Positions 50,254 to 58,593 of a stretch of DNA of 64,000 bases are shown here, in pieces. Made by a program: the position numbers and the translations under genes. Position 1 is the first letter of the stretch, and each line of letters starts with the position of its first letter. The notes below the pieces were generated by a model. That model made no database searches, was not told where the DNA came from, and was given only the letters and a program-made list of their open reading frames with translations. The stretch comes from Dyadobacter sp. NIV53 (GTDB lineage: Bacteria; Bacteroidota; Bacteroidia; Cytophagales; Spirosomataceae). The stretch spans positions 7,350,501 to 7,414,500 of the forward strand of contig NZ_CP081299.1 in assembly GCF_019711195.1 (NCBI RefSeq), given 5' to 3'.

Positions 50254-50310
50254 TTTCAGGCTTTCTATTTCTCTCTGTTTGAAGCTTCGTTTCTTGTCAC
50301 TTTCGAGTAA

Positions 50311-50520
50311 CTATAGTTCCAGCTGAGTATTATTTTGGTTCTCGTTTAATTCTTGCCGGACTTTTTCAAAGTCGTTATTTAACTCAGTAATCTGTTCCTG
50401 AATCACTTTATACTGAGTTGTCTCTTTAAAATTGATAATTGTAATACCATCGCCAGCAATGATATTGCCATTAATATCAAAATGAGCCGCTATCAAATTT
50501 TTACTTTCAGAAGTATTCAT
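50311..50520 (-). CDS. N-terminal segment of the TPR protein, ends at in-frame TAG
   Basis: It encodes MNTSESKNLIAAHFDINGNI, then IIAGDGITIINFKETTQYKV and a coiled coil ending ..NQNNTQLEL. The 'N.NI.AGDGITII' style resembles the short beta tag at the start of effector-associated TPR proteins, in which a recognition peptide precedes the repeats. After the TAG the frame continues LLESDKKRSFKQREIESLKM into the TPR ORF. Either a nonsense mutation has separated the tag from the repeats, or the stop is read through. Confidence 0.65.
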   Translation of the reverse strand: MNTSESKNLIAAHFDINGNIIAGDGITIINFKETTQYKVIQEQITELNNDFEKVRQELNENQNNTQLEL

Positions 50521-50602
50521 TTTTTACTGTTGGTAATATTACTGTTTTCCAATATTAAATTCCCATCCTAAATAATTGTGCAAGTGTTTGCATCTTTACT
50601 AT

Positions 50603-50764
50603 TTAGGGTAACATATTTTCCTGTTTTTCTAATCTTAATATCTGCTGCCAACTTTTATTGGGGCTTTTTAATCTAAACTTTTTTCTAAGAATCTTTGCCA
50701 TTAAGGTTTTGACAATTTTCTCCGAATATTCACTTTTAGGATCTTCATAATGAACATCATCCAT
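50603..50764 (-). CDS. Small basic protein, 53 aa, downstream of the TolC gene
   Basis: The ATG at 50764 opens 53 codons: MDDVHYEDPKSEYSEKIVKT, then LMAKILRKKFRLKSPNKSWQ and QILRLEKQENMLP. The frame is open further upstream to just after the TolC stop (K HKDIRYCLCPKTTHAELKLI), so a longer product with a non-ATG start is possible. The composition is helical and basic. It is the last gene of the peptide-export unit if real. It could also be the tail of a deleted gene. Confidence 0.4.
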   Translation of the reverse strand: MDDVHYEDPKSEYSEKIVKTLMAKILRKKFRLKSPNKSWQQILRLEKQENMLP

Positions 50765-50827
50765 AATAAGCTTTAACTCAGCATGTGTTGTTTTGGGACA
50801 GAGGCAGTAACGAATATCTTTATGTTT

Positions 50828-52252
50828 TCATTCGCTTCCATCCCGCAGGAAATCAAGCACTTGCTTGCGCAGACAGTATTCGTATTTTGTTTGTATGAAG
50901 CTTATTCTTGCTCTTTCAAGATCATTTTTTGCAAGAAGGAATTCTACCGGGCTGGCAATTCCGTTGGAAAGTTTTACTTCAGCTACATGCAGCACTTTTT
51001 CCAGGGACTTAACTTGCCTTTCCAGGCTTTGACCACGTTCAGCTGTACTTTTTACAGTTATAAAAGCTTGTTCAATCTGCCTCTTCAGTTCCTGTTTTGC
51101 ATGAACCTGCTGATTGGATAAAATCAGTTTTTGAATTTTAGCTTCTTGTATTTTATAACTGGCCTGGGTGGCATTTAAAATGGGTATCCGGATCGAAAGA
51201 TCGATCGAAAATGCCCGATTAAGGTTTAGCTGACTAAAATAGCCAATGTTGCTAAGAGCCATTGATTGGTTTATGGCACTGGCCTGATAGGTTTTGCCGT
51301 CAACGGTTATGAAAGCATTGATAGGTGTCTGCACATATTCTTCGCTTGCAACTGCCTTTTTTGCAACCGATGAAAATGCAGTTCCCAGGGTGCTGCGCAG
51401 AGAAACAACAGGATGCCGTAATCCTTTAGCCATGTCGATTCCCTTATTCGCTGCAAGCAAACGGGTTTCAAGGGCTTTTAGCTCAGGCCGTGCTACCAAT
51501 GCAGTTTTATATATATCATTCCAGGTATCAGGTACTGGGGTGCTCGGCTCATATCCGGGTTGCTCAATTTCAATGTGTTGCCCGGCAGGCATATTTAAAA
51601 GCTGATCCAAAGAAAGGTTTGCCAATTTCAGATCATTATAAGTGTTAATAATCTGGACCTCATCACTGGCTAGCTGTGCCTGAAGACTGTAAGAAGCCGA
51701 TTCAGGAGCGACTTCCAGTTTGATTTGCTTTGATATACGGTCAATCTGACGTTTTGTGGACTCAGCCTGATTATAAGCAAGAGTCAGTAATTCCCGAAGC
51801 ATCAGAACTTGCATGCAGGCTTGCAATACTTCCAATACAATTCTGTTTTTGGCTGTCTGAACGTCAAACTGGCTGGCAGTTACGTTTAGTGCGGCTTGCT
51901 GTGAGGCACGTTTTCTCTGGTATCCATTGTAGACCAGCCAATCGGCGCTGATCCATAAGCTACTTGTCCCGATCCGGCTGTTAGTAACAGAATTGGTGTA
52001 TGGATCTATGCTTCGTCCCAAAGAATAACCGGGACTCAACATGCCTTCAACAGATGGCAGAAGGCTGCGTTTGTTTTGTTGGTGGGTGTTAGCAATGGAT
52101 TGGAGCAGGAGCTGCGATTCTTTTATAGCTGGGTTTCGGGCAAGAGCAATTTCAATGCATTTGGATATTGTTAGTGTGTCCTGTGCATTTGCAATGCTGT
52201 ACGGAGTCGTGAGCATTAATATCCAAAATAAGGTCAATATGATAGATCTCAT
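50828..52252 (-). CDS. TolC-family outer-membrane efflux protein
   Basis: From the ATG at 52252 (MRSIILTLFWILMLTTPYSI, signal peptide cut near NAQ) the protein has about 474 residues. It has the duplicated OEP organisation: LTISKCIEIALARNPAIKES, paired coiled-coil hairpins (SASYSLQAQLASDEVQIINT and AKIQKLILSNQQVHAKQEL) and conserved RPELKALE and SPVEFLLAKNDL. It forms the outer-membrane channel of a type I secretion system. Thirteen bases separate its start from the ABC-transporter stop, so they are co-transcribed. Confidence 0.9.
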   Translation of the reverse strand: MRSIILTLFWILMLTTPYSIANAQDTLTISKCIEIALARNPAIKESQLLLQSIANTHQQNKRSLLPSVEGMLSPGYSLGRSIDPYTNSVTNSRIGTSSLWISADWLVYNGYQRKRASQQAALNVTASQFDVQTAKNRIVLEVLQACMQVLMLRELLTLAYNQAESTKRQIDRISKQIKLEVAPESASYSLQAQLASDEVQIINTYNDLKLANLSLDQLLNMPAGQHIEIEQPGYEPSTPVPDTWNDIYKTALVARPELKALETRLLAANKGIDMAKGLRHPVVSLRSTLGTAFSSVAKKAVASEEYVQTPINAFITVDGKTYQASAINQSMALSNIGYFSQLNLNRAFSIDLSIRIPILNATQASYKIQEAKIQKLILSNQQVHAKQELKRQIEQAFITVKSTAERGQSLERQVKSLEKVLHVAEVKLSNGIASPVEFLLAKNDLERARISFIQTKYEYCLRKQVLDFLRDGSE

Positions 52253-52265
52253 GGCATGAATTGGT

Positions 52266-54512
52266 TTAATGTACATGATCATCCACACCAACAATTGTTC
52301 CGTTGGCACAAATATTACGGAGACTTACGGGATCCAAAGGATTTGGCTGAAAGTCGATAAGATACTGAGAAGCCCAAAGTCTGTAATAGGCATTTTGATT
52401 TGACAGTAGCTGGTAATGATTGCCTTCTTCAATCAGTTTCCCTCCCTCAAGAACCAGAATTTTGTCTGCGCTCATTATGGTGCTGAGCCGGTGAGCAATG
52501 ATAATGATCGTTTTACCTGACTCGCGCAGCTTTTCAATTGTATTCTGGACGGCCTTTTCGGATAAAGAGTCAAGCGAAGAAGTTGCCTCATCCAGAATAA
52601 TGATTTGCGGATCACGATACAATGCACGTGCAATTGCAATTCGCTGCTTCTGACCTCCTGATAATGTTGCACCGTTTTCTCCCAGATAGGTATGAAATCC
52701 ATTGGGCAGTTTTTCAATAAAGTCACTGATGCCTAACATCTGACAGGTAGTGATCACCCGTTGCATATCCGGCACATGTTCACCGACGGCAATGTTATCA
52801 ATTACATTACCTGCAAAAAGATCTACCTGCTGGGGAACAACGCTTACAATTTGCCGAAGGCTTTGGTTGCTAACATGCTTGATATCGTATTCGCCAATAT
52901 AAATGCTGCCACTTTGAAGCGGATACATGTTTTGTAGAAGTGATAAAAGAGTCGATTTACCAGATCCGCTCTCGCCGACTATCGCTGTGACTTTGCCGTT
53001 GGGGATTGTCAGGTTTAAATCACTGAACACCTGTACCCTCGATCCATACCGGAATGACATCTGTCGGAAAGTAACATCACCAACCATATCTCTGGTGAGC
53101 TCAATCTTGTTTTCTGTCGCCTCTCGTTCCAGGTCCAAGATTTCGAAGAGCCGGTCTGCTGCAATTAATGCATCCTGAATTACTGCATTTGACTCTACCA
53201 ATGTCGACGCAGGTCCGGTAAAATATCCGATCAATGCATAAAATGAGAGCAACTCTCCCGGTGTCAAGGAATTATCCAGCACAAAGCCTGAGCCAACCCA
53301 AAGCAGAACAATTGTAAAAGAACGTGAAACCAGTTCAGAAGCATTTCCGGACCAGAGAAATACTTTAGATGATTTAAAGATACTTTTCAGCAGTTTCATA
53401 AACCGCACCTCGGTTTTAACATTAGCAAAAGATTCCAGACCGAACCGCTTGATGGTGCCCATCGAATTGATTGATTCGACCAGCTGCGATTCCAGTTCTG
53501 CGGAATTTTCCATCAGCTTGCGTTGTCCCTTCCGATTGATCCTGTTGACGGTATAAAATATTGCCGAATATATTGGGATAACCGATAGCATAATCAGTGC
53601 CAGTTTGACATCGTAGGTAAACATCATCCCGAACGAAAAGATTACAATGAACATATTGACAACCAACGATAAAGCAGTATCATTAATAAAAGCACGAATT
53701 TTGACCGCATCATTCACCCTTGAAATAATCTCTCCCACCCGCATTGTATCAAAAAACTGCTGTGGCAAAGTCAAAAGATGCTTGTAGTATCCCAAAATTA
53801 ATCTTGCATCAATCTGCTGTCCGGTTTTCAGGGCGAAAACGCTTTGCATAAAACCAATAAATAGCTGTAAGCTCAAAATAATGAACATCGCTACACTCAT
53901 CAGATTCAGTAGATTGCGATTTCCACCAACCAATACATTGTCAATTATTTTCTGGACATAAATCGAGGTTGATAAACCCAGGACCGTGTATACAACCGCC
54001 CCAAAAAGTGCCTGTGTCATAACCCTGCGATGCGGTCCTATCAGCGACCAGAACCGTCCTGCTACTGACTTTCTGTTATCTCCCTTCTCAAATCCAGCTT
54101 CTGGTAACAGCAGTATTAGTACACCGGTCCATATTTTCTTAAAATCTTCATGCGAATGCCTTTCAAGCTTACCAAAAGCAGGGTCCATCACGACCACGTG
54201 TTTTTGGTTTATTTCGTAAATCACTACAAAATGCTGAAGGGTTTCATTTATAATGACATGTGCAATAGCTGGCATTGGAATCCGGGAAAGGCTTTCGAAT
54301 TCACCACGAACACCTTTGGCCTGAAAGCCCAGCTTCTGTGCTGCCTCAATCATGCCCAGCACATTCGTGCCTTTTTTATCCGTGGAAGCATACTGGCGTA
54401 TGCGGGCTATGGGCATCAATAGCTTGTAGTATGCTGACACTGAAGCCAGACAGGCTGCGCCACAATCCGTTATATCGTGCTGCCTGATACAGATTTTGTT
54501 TTTTATAAACAT
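52266..54512 (-). CDS. Peptidase C39-containing ABC transporter (bacteriocin/RiPP exporter)
   Basis: A 748-residue exporter. Residues 1-~135 are a C39 cysteine protease domain: QHDITDCGAACL with Cys17, His94 in LQHFVVI and Asp110 in DPAFG. These cut peptides after a double glycine. Residues ~160-440 form a six-helix ABC membrane domain. Residues ~470-705 are the ATPase, with Walker A GESGSGKST, signature LSGGQKQR and Walker B IIILDEATSS. The two GG-leader peptides upstream (56486-56635 and 55743-55958) are the obvious substrates. HlyD and TolC complete the export channel. Confidence 0.95.
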   Translation of the reverse strand: MFIKNKICIRQHDITDCGAACLASVSAYYKLLMPIARIRQYASTDKKGTNVLGMIEAAQKLGFQAKGVRGEFESLSRIPMPAIAHVIINETLQHFVVIYEINQKHVVVMDPAFGKLERHSHEDFKKIWTGVLILLLPEAGFEKGDNRKSVAGRFWSLIGPHRRVMTQALFGAVVYTVLGLSTSIYVQKIIDNVLVGGNRNLLNLMSVAMFIILSLQLFIGFMQSVFALKTGQQIDARLILGYYKHLLTLPQQFFDTMRVGEIISRVNDAVKIRAFINDTALSLVVNMFIVIFSFGMMFTYDVKLALIMLSVIPIYSAIFYTVNRINRKGQRKLMENSAELESQLVESINSMGTIKRFGLESFANVKTEVRFMKLLKSIFKSSKVFLWSGNASELVSRSFTIVLLWVGSGFVLDNSLTPGELLSFYALIGYFTGPASTLVESNAVIQDALIAADRLFEILDLEREATENKIELTRDMVGDVTFRQMSFRYGSRVQVFSDLNLTIPNGKVTAIVGESGSGKSTLLSLLQNMYPLQSGSIYIGEYDIKHVSNQSLRQIVSVVPQQVDLFAGNVIDNIAVGEHVPDMQRVITTCQMLGISDFIEKLPNGFHTYLGENGATLSGGQKQRIAIARALYRDPQIIILDEATSSLDSLSEKAVQNTIEKLRESGKTIIIIAHRLSTIMSADKILVLEGGKLIEEGNHYQLLSNQNAYYRLWASQYLIDFQPNPLDPVSLRNICANGTIVGVDDHVH

Positions 54513-54545
54513 AGCATTTCAAATAATAATTGGATTTGTTAATAA

Positions 54546-55721
54546 TCAACGTGTTGCTATATCCTGTTTGCTCGTAAGAGGATTGAGCCAGTCGTCAGCC
54601 TGATCGTACAGCAAATCGTAAAGGGTTCTGCGGCTCACCACAAAGTTGCTCAAAAGCGTCATTCCCTTTTTAAGATTTCCACTGATGCCCTGTTTCATCG
54701 TCAAATGATCACTATCAAGTCGGCACCTCACTTTGAAATAAGCCTGCTGTTTGTCGGTCAGTGCAATGTCATTGGAAATTGTCAGAACAGTGCCCTCAGC
54801 CATACCCCATTGATTGTAATCATAGGCGTCAACCTGCATACGACACTTCATTCCTGCTTTCAGAAATCCGATATCCTTAGGTGAAACATAGCATTCGGCT
54901 ATCAGATTAGAATCAGGAGAAATTATAGCCAGTAGCTCTCCCGGCTGAACATAGCTTCCTGGATATTTCCCAGCCATCTGGCTGATCGTGCCTGCAATAG
55001 GTGCCGTAATAAGGGTACTGGATATTTCCGACTGAAGTTGTTTTTCCTGGGCCTGGATCTCCTGCAGTTCCAATTGGCATCGCGAAAGTGCGGCCTGCCA
55101 ATCGCCGGTCTGCTTTTCCATAAAGGCGTCAAGTTGCGCTGCGGCAGTAGTAAAGCCAAACTCTTTGTCGTCCAGTTCCTGACGTGCGACCACTTTTTCT
55201 GCAAATAGATTTCTGCTTGTTTCAAGCTCCCGTTTCCGTTTCTGCCTGGTTTCATCCAGTTCTCTTAGTTGCAAAATGAATTGCTGATGCTGTTGCCGGT
55301 ACAATGGAGATTCCAGTGATAAAGTACCGGATGTATTGTGGGAAACAAGCTTCCTGAGGTCAGAGATATAGCTGCTTTTTTCCATTTGCATGGCGTGTAT
55401 TAACCGGATTTTGGTGTCAGCAATATCAGTTTTGAATCTAAAAAGTACCTGCCCTGCTGAAATTTTTTCATTTTCTTTTACAAACACCTTTTCCATCTCT
55501 CCTCCTGTCAGCGGGCGAAGTTCGCTCCGCTCCGCTGTCGAACGAATGATTCCCGGGCTTTGAACGGAAACATCTATACGTAAAACAGGAAGTGCTGAAA
55601 AACAGGCAAGCACAGCGCAGATGACTGCAATATAAATTGTTTGTCCCTGGACAGAAACTTGCGGAAGATACGTTTCCGCAACATCTTCAATCACATCGGA
55701 TTGATATATTTCACGTTGCAT
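54546..55721 (-). CDS. HlyD-family periplasmic adaptor
   Basis: A 391-residue membrane-fusion protein. An N-terminal cytoplasmic tail is followed by one transmembrane helix (~28-48, TIYIAVICAVLACFSALPVL), a biotinyl-lipoyl half (ELRPLTGGEMEKVFVKENEK), a long alpha hairpin (~110-215) and the second lipoyl half (ITAPIAGTISQMAGKYPGS), then a beta-barrel domain (AECYVSPKDIGFLKAGM). It bridges the C39 ABC exporter to TolC. It lies 21 bases after the peptide gene and 33 before the transporter gene. Confidence 0.93.
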   Translation of the reverse strand: MQREIYQSDVIEDVAETYLPQVSVQGQTIYIAVICAVLACFSALPVLRIDVSVQSPGIIRSTAERSELRPLTGGEMEKVFVKENEKISAGQVLFRFKTDIADTKIRLIHAMQMEKSSYISDLRKLVSHNTSGTLSLESPLYRQQHQQFILQLRELDETRQKRKRELETSRNLFAEKVVARQELDDKEFGFTTAAAQLDAFMEKQTGDWQAALSRCQLELQEIQAQEKQLQSEISSTLITAPIAGTISQMAGKYPGSYVQPGELLAIISPDSNLIAECYVSPKDIGFLKAGMKCRMQVDAYDYNQWGMAEGTVLTISNDIALTDKQQAYFKVRCRLDSDHLTMKQGISGNLKKGMTLLSNFVVSRRTLYDLLYDQADDWLNPLTSKQDIATR

Positions 55722-55742
55722 GGCTGGGTGGGATAAAATTTA

Positions 55743-55958
55743 TCATATTTTTATGACAATCGGGTCAGGACTAGGCTTCCAAATAATTCCATATGTAGGC
55801 TTTATAATCTGTCTTTTGACTGCTCCACCTTCCAATTTTTCGATAGCCTCAGCAGATATTTCTCCGACATTTAATGCCGCAAGATTTTGCATAAATTCTT
55901 CCTTGGATGCAGCTGAATCTTTCAGATGCCCAATAATCATTAGTTCATTTGCTTTCAT
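55743..55958 (-). CDS. Double-glycine-leader peptide precursor, 71 aa
   Basis: The leader MKANELMIIGHLKDSAASKE, with hydrophobic positions NLAALNVGEISAEAIEKLEGG, ends in LEGG immediately before AVKRQ. A C39 peptidase would cut there and release a ~24-residue core, AVKRQIIKPTYGIIWKPSPD plus PIVIKI. The core is basic, proline- and isoleucine-rich, lacks Cys, and could be an antimicrobial or signalling peptide. Its position directly before HlyD and the C39 transporter supports this. The precursor is not similar to the second one at 56486. Confidence 0.75.
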   Translation of the reverse strand: MKANELMIIGHLKDSAASKEEFMQNLAALNVGEISAEAIEKLEGGAVKRQIIKPTYGIIWKPSPDPIVIKI

Positions 55959-55983
55959 GCTGATATAATTTAAATTTTAAAAA

Positions 55984-56424
55984 TTAACTTTCATCCGGAT
56001 CAAGCGCTTCAAGCCTTGATCGTTCCATACTTCGAACAGTTTCGGTGCAATTAGCACAAGCGAGGCTGCCTTGCTGCGCAAACCACCTGCAATGTTTACG
56101 AATGGCGCAATGTGAAAACTGTGTATTGCTTTCTGCTTTTTTGTTCATTGCTTCAATTATTCTTCCGACCAGACTGCAGGAAGCACTTTCAAGGCTCCAT
56201 TGGTGGCAACCTCCTTTTATGCACTTCCCTGCAAACCGGAATCTTTCATCTGCCGCCCTCCCGGTTTCATCCTCATATCTTTGTGCAGCATCAACAAACG
56301 TCTGATCAACTTTAATTGATTCATCAAGGTATTCCACCCTGCCTTCTTTGTTAACTACACCGAATAATTCAGCACCGGATTTAGCAAAGTAGCTGGGGCA
56401 TAGAAGCGTTTCATTCGTTTGCAT
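55984..56424 (-). CDS. Cysteine-rich protein of the peptide-export operon
   Basis: A 146-residue soluble protein beginning MQTNETLLCPSYFAKSGAEL. It contains at least eight cysteines in its second half (KCIKGGCHQW, ASCSLVG, HCAIRKHCRW, ACANCTE), spaced like metal- or Fe-S-binding ligands. It lies between the two GG-leader peptide genes and 25 bases before the second, so it may modify, bind or give immunity to the peptides. I do not recognise a named family, and no radical-SAM or grasp enzyme is present nearby. Confidence 0.6.
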   Translation of the reverse strand: MQTNETLLCPSYFAKSGAELFGVVNKEGRVEYLDESIKVDQTFVDAAQRYEDETGRAADERFRFAGKCIKGGCHQWSLESASCSLVGRIIEAMNKKAESNTQFSHCAIRKHCRWFAQQGSLACANCTETVRSMERSRLEALDPDES

Positions 56425-56445
56425 AAAATTTTCATTAAAAATTTG

Positions 56446-56475
56446 ACAAGAGCGGGTAATATTACCCGCTCTTGT
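56446..56475 (-). terminator. Perfect 30-bp palindrome, terminator/attenuator
   Basis: ACAAGAGCGGGTAAT (56446-56460) is exactly complementary to ATTACCCGCTCTTGT (56461-56475). On the minus strand it is followed by CAAATTTTT. It lies 11 bases after the 49-aa peptide stop and 22 bases before the next gene. It should uncouple peptide expression from the export genes. Confidence 0.75.
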
Positions 56476-56485
56476 TTGGTAATTA

Positions 56486-56635
56486 TTAATAGTAGATTAT
56501 GTAGTCTTTATAGCCAATTACACATCCACATTTGTCGACGAAATAGACGCGTACTCTCTTAGACGCCCCACCATCAACATTCAATAATTCATCATCATTT
56601 AAGGACTTTAAATTAAACTGTTCTAAATTTTCCAT
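56486..56635 (-). CDS. Double-glycine-leader bacteriocin-like peptide, 49 aa
   Basis: The ATG at 56635 gives MENLEQFNLKSLNDDELLNV, then DGG, then a 26-residue core ASKRVRVYFVDKCGCVIGYK DYIIYY. The leader matches the bacteriocin type found in this phylum (L..L.D.EL.NV.GG) and would be cut after GG by the C39 transporter downstream. The core is aromatic and basic with a CGC motif that could form a disulphide or be modified. It is the first gene of the unit and is followed by a strong hairpin. Confidence 0.8.
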   Translation of the reverse strand: MENLEQFNLKSLNDDELLNVDGGASKRVRVYFVDKCGCVIGYKDYIIYY

Positions 56636-57063
56636 TTTGTAAGTTGTTTTTTGTTGAAAAAATAATTTTGATCAATAAGCTTATTTGATGTTATATCCGG
56701 TATGTAGCACGGCTGTTACCCATTTTTCTGAAAAAAATTAAATTTTTTATGTGGCATAATGTAACCGATGCTAATTGTTTAGGTTATATGTGTCAATTTC
56801 ATTTGTAAATAATTGATTGTCAGTTATTTATTGTTTTTAGAAATTTTTTGACTTTCTAAGTGAATTCATACACTATTTATTTAATAAGTAGGGGTGCCAA
56901 AGCAAATCCGGAAAAAAAGAATGGATTTACCGTTTAATAAATATGACCTTATCAGTTATAGGAAAATTTTTATAAAACATTAACTTTAAGAATATTACAT
57001 ACTACATAAGGCCATTTTAAACGAGAATGACTTAGAACTCCAAAACATTTTAATGTCAATTGC
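56636..57063. other. Divergent promoter region
   Basis: About 430 very AT-rich bases between the divergent peptide-export and sigma/CHAT operons. Promoters for both must lie here. A TTTG...19 bp...TATTTATT arrangement near 56800-56830 loosely resembles the Bacteroidota -33/-7 consensus, but I do not consider it proven. No gene seen. Confidence 0.4.
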
Positions 57064-57636
57064 ATGCAGCATCCTGACCATAAATATATTGATGCTTTAA
57101 TCAATAATGACCGCGTGTTATTAGATGAATTGTATCGAAAATTTTCTGGAAAAATTAAATGGATGGTACTAAAAAATCATGGCACCGAAGCAGAAGCCGC
57201 CGATATTTTTCAGGATGCCTTATTGTCTTTATTTGATAAAGCTACAACTCAGGATTTTAGATTAACATGCCCATTGGATGCTTTTCTGTATTTGATCTGC
57301 AAGAAAAAGTGGTTAAACGAATTGGATAAGAAAAAGATCGGTGAAGTAACAATTACTGACGATGACGGATATATACTCAGTGAAGATAGTTTTAAACTAG
57401 CCGAAGAATTTACAGTTCAGGAGGATCGGTTAAAACTGATTGCAGAGAAGCTGGAAGAATTAGGAGATGTCTGCAGACAATTACTTAATCTGAGCTGGGG
57501 TGGTAAATCCATGGAAGAGGTTGCTGCAATCGTCGGCGTAACCTATGCCTATGCCAGGAAAAAAAAGTCGGAGTGTATGGCAAAATTGGTTGAGCGGATG
57601 AAATCGTCTCCACAGTTTGACTCCTTAAAGTGGTAA
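57064..57636 (+). CDS. ECF-type sigma-70 family RNA polymerase sigma factor
   Basis: A 190-residue sigma factor. Region 2 is around residues 20-95 (LDELYRKFSGKIKWMVLK, AADIFQDALLSLFDK). Region 4 is around 125-180 (LEELGDVCRQLLNLSWGGKS MEEVAAIVGV, the helix-turn-helix). It should direct transcription of the genes that follow, starting with the TPR/membrane gene only 4 bases away, which looks like an anti-sigma partner. Because S8 and CHAT proteases follow, release by proteolysis is a plausible control. Confidence 0.88.
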   Translation: MQHPDHKYIDALINNDRVLLDELYRKFSGKIKWMVLKNHGTEAEAADIFQDALLSLFDKATTQDFRLTCPLDAFLYLICKKKWLNELDKKKIGEVTITDDDGYILSEDSFKLAEEFTVQEDRLKLIAEKLEELGDVCRQLLNLSWGGKSMEEVAAIVGVTYAYARKKKSECMAKLVERMKSSPQFDSLKW

Positions 57637-57640
57637 GCTT

Positions 57641-58505
57641 ATGAATACAGATAGATTTGAAGATTTTGAAGATTATCTTAATGGAAGGATGACCAGCGAA
57701 GAAATATCGCTCTTTAAAGCGGAATTATCTTCTAATGAAGAACTGTATGCTGAATTTGAAGTTTATCGTACCATCGACACCGCAATGAGGAAGCAGGAAG
57801 AGAACAAGCTAGATAAAAGTAACCTGCTTCATTCCCTGCAGTCTCTAAATACCCGGTATTTTAAAAGTGAACCACATAAAACAACTAAAGTAATTCCTGT
57901 TGACTTTTCAACAAAAGAAACATGGATAGCAGCGTTCAGGAGCTTTGCAAGCCACAAAAGCAAGCAGCATGAGCCAACCGAAGTAAGTCCGGTAAACCAC
58001 TACGGAATCAATAAATGGTATGCGGCAATTGCCGCCTCAGTAATTATTTTCCTGTTTGTCTACCTGCCATTTTTTAGATCAAATGATGATATGCAACGTC
58101 TGGCAGCGGAGTACTACAACGACAACTTACAGCACTTAAGCCAGACAATGAGCAGTTCGGAAGATAGTTTACAATTAGGTATTGCGGCATATAACGACCA
58201 GGAGTTTAACAAGGCGTTACTTTATTTTGACAGGCTTTACAAAAATCATCCTGAAAATACGGAGGCAAAAAAATACTGGTATTGTTTACCTCGCAATGAA
58301 AGATTATGATAAAGCATTAATGGAATTTGATCAGTTGAGCCAGTTAAAACATCTGCATAGTAATCCCGGGTATTTTTTAATGGCAATAACTTTATTGAAA
58401 CGAAATAAAGAAGGTGATAGAAATAAAGCACAGGTACTGCTCGAAAAAGTCATTGGAGAGAATTTATCGGGAAGAAAAGAGGCTGAGAAGTGGTTAAAAA
58501 AATGA
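57641..58505 (+). CDS. Membrane-anchored TPR protein, putative anti-sigma factor (frameshifted)
   Basis: The start is MNTDRFEDFEDYLNGRMTSE, followed by a cytoplasmic segment, one transmembrane helix (~128-145, WYAAIAASVIIFLFVYLPFF) and a periplasmic TPR region. That layout resembles anti-sigma factors placed next to ECF sigmas. The frame breaks in the seven-A run at 58267-58273. The first ORF ends at 58309; the second frame continues NTGIVYLAMKDYDKALMEFD to 58505, completing the TPR. One A fewer joins them. The break could be a real mutation or a sequencing slip. Confidence 0.75.
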
Positions 58506-58593
58506 AAATGTGTAAAGGCTTTAAGAATTGTAACTAAAGCATTTAAAACTGATTCAGCATTGCATTCATAAATTCTAAACCAACAAATAGGCG

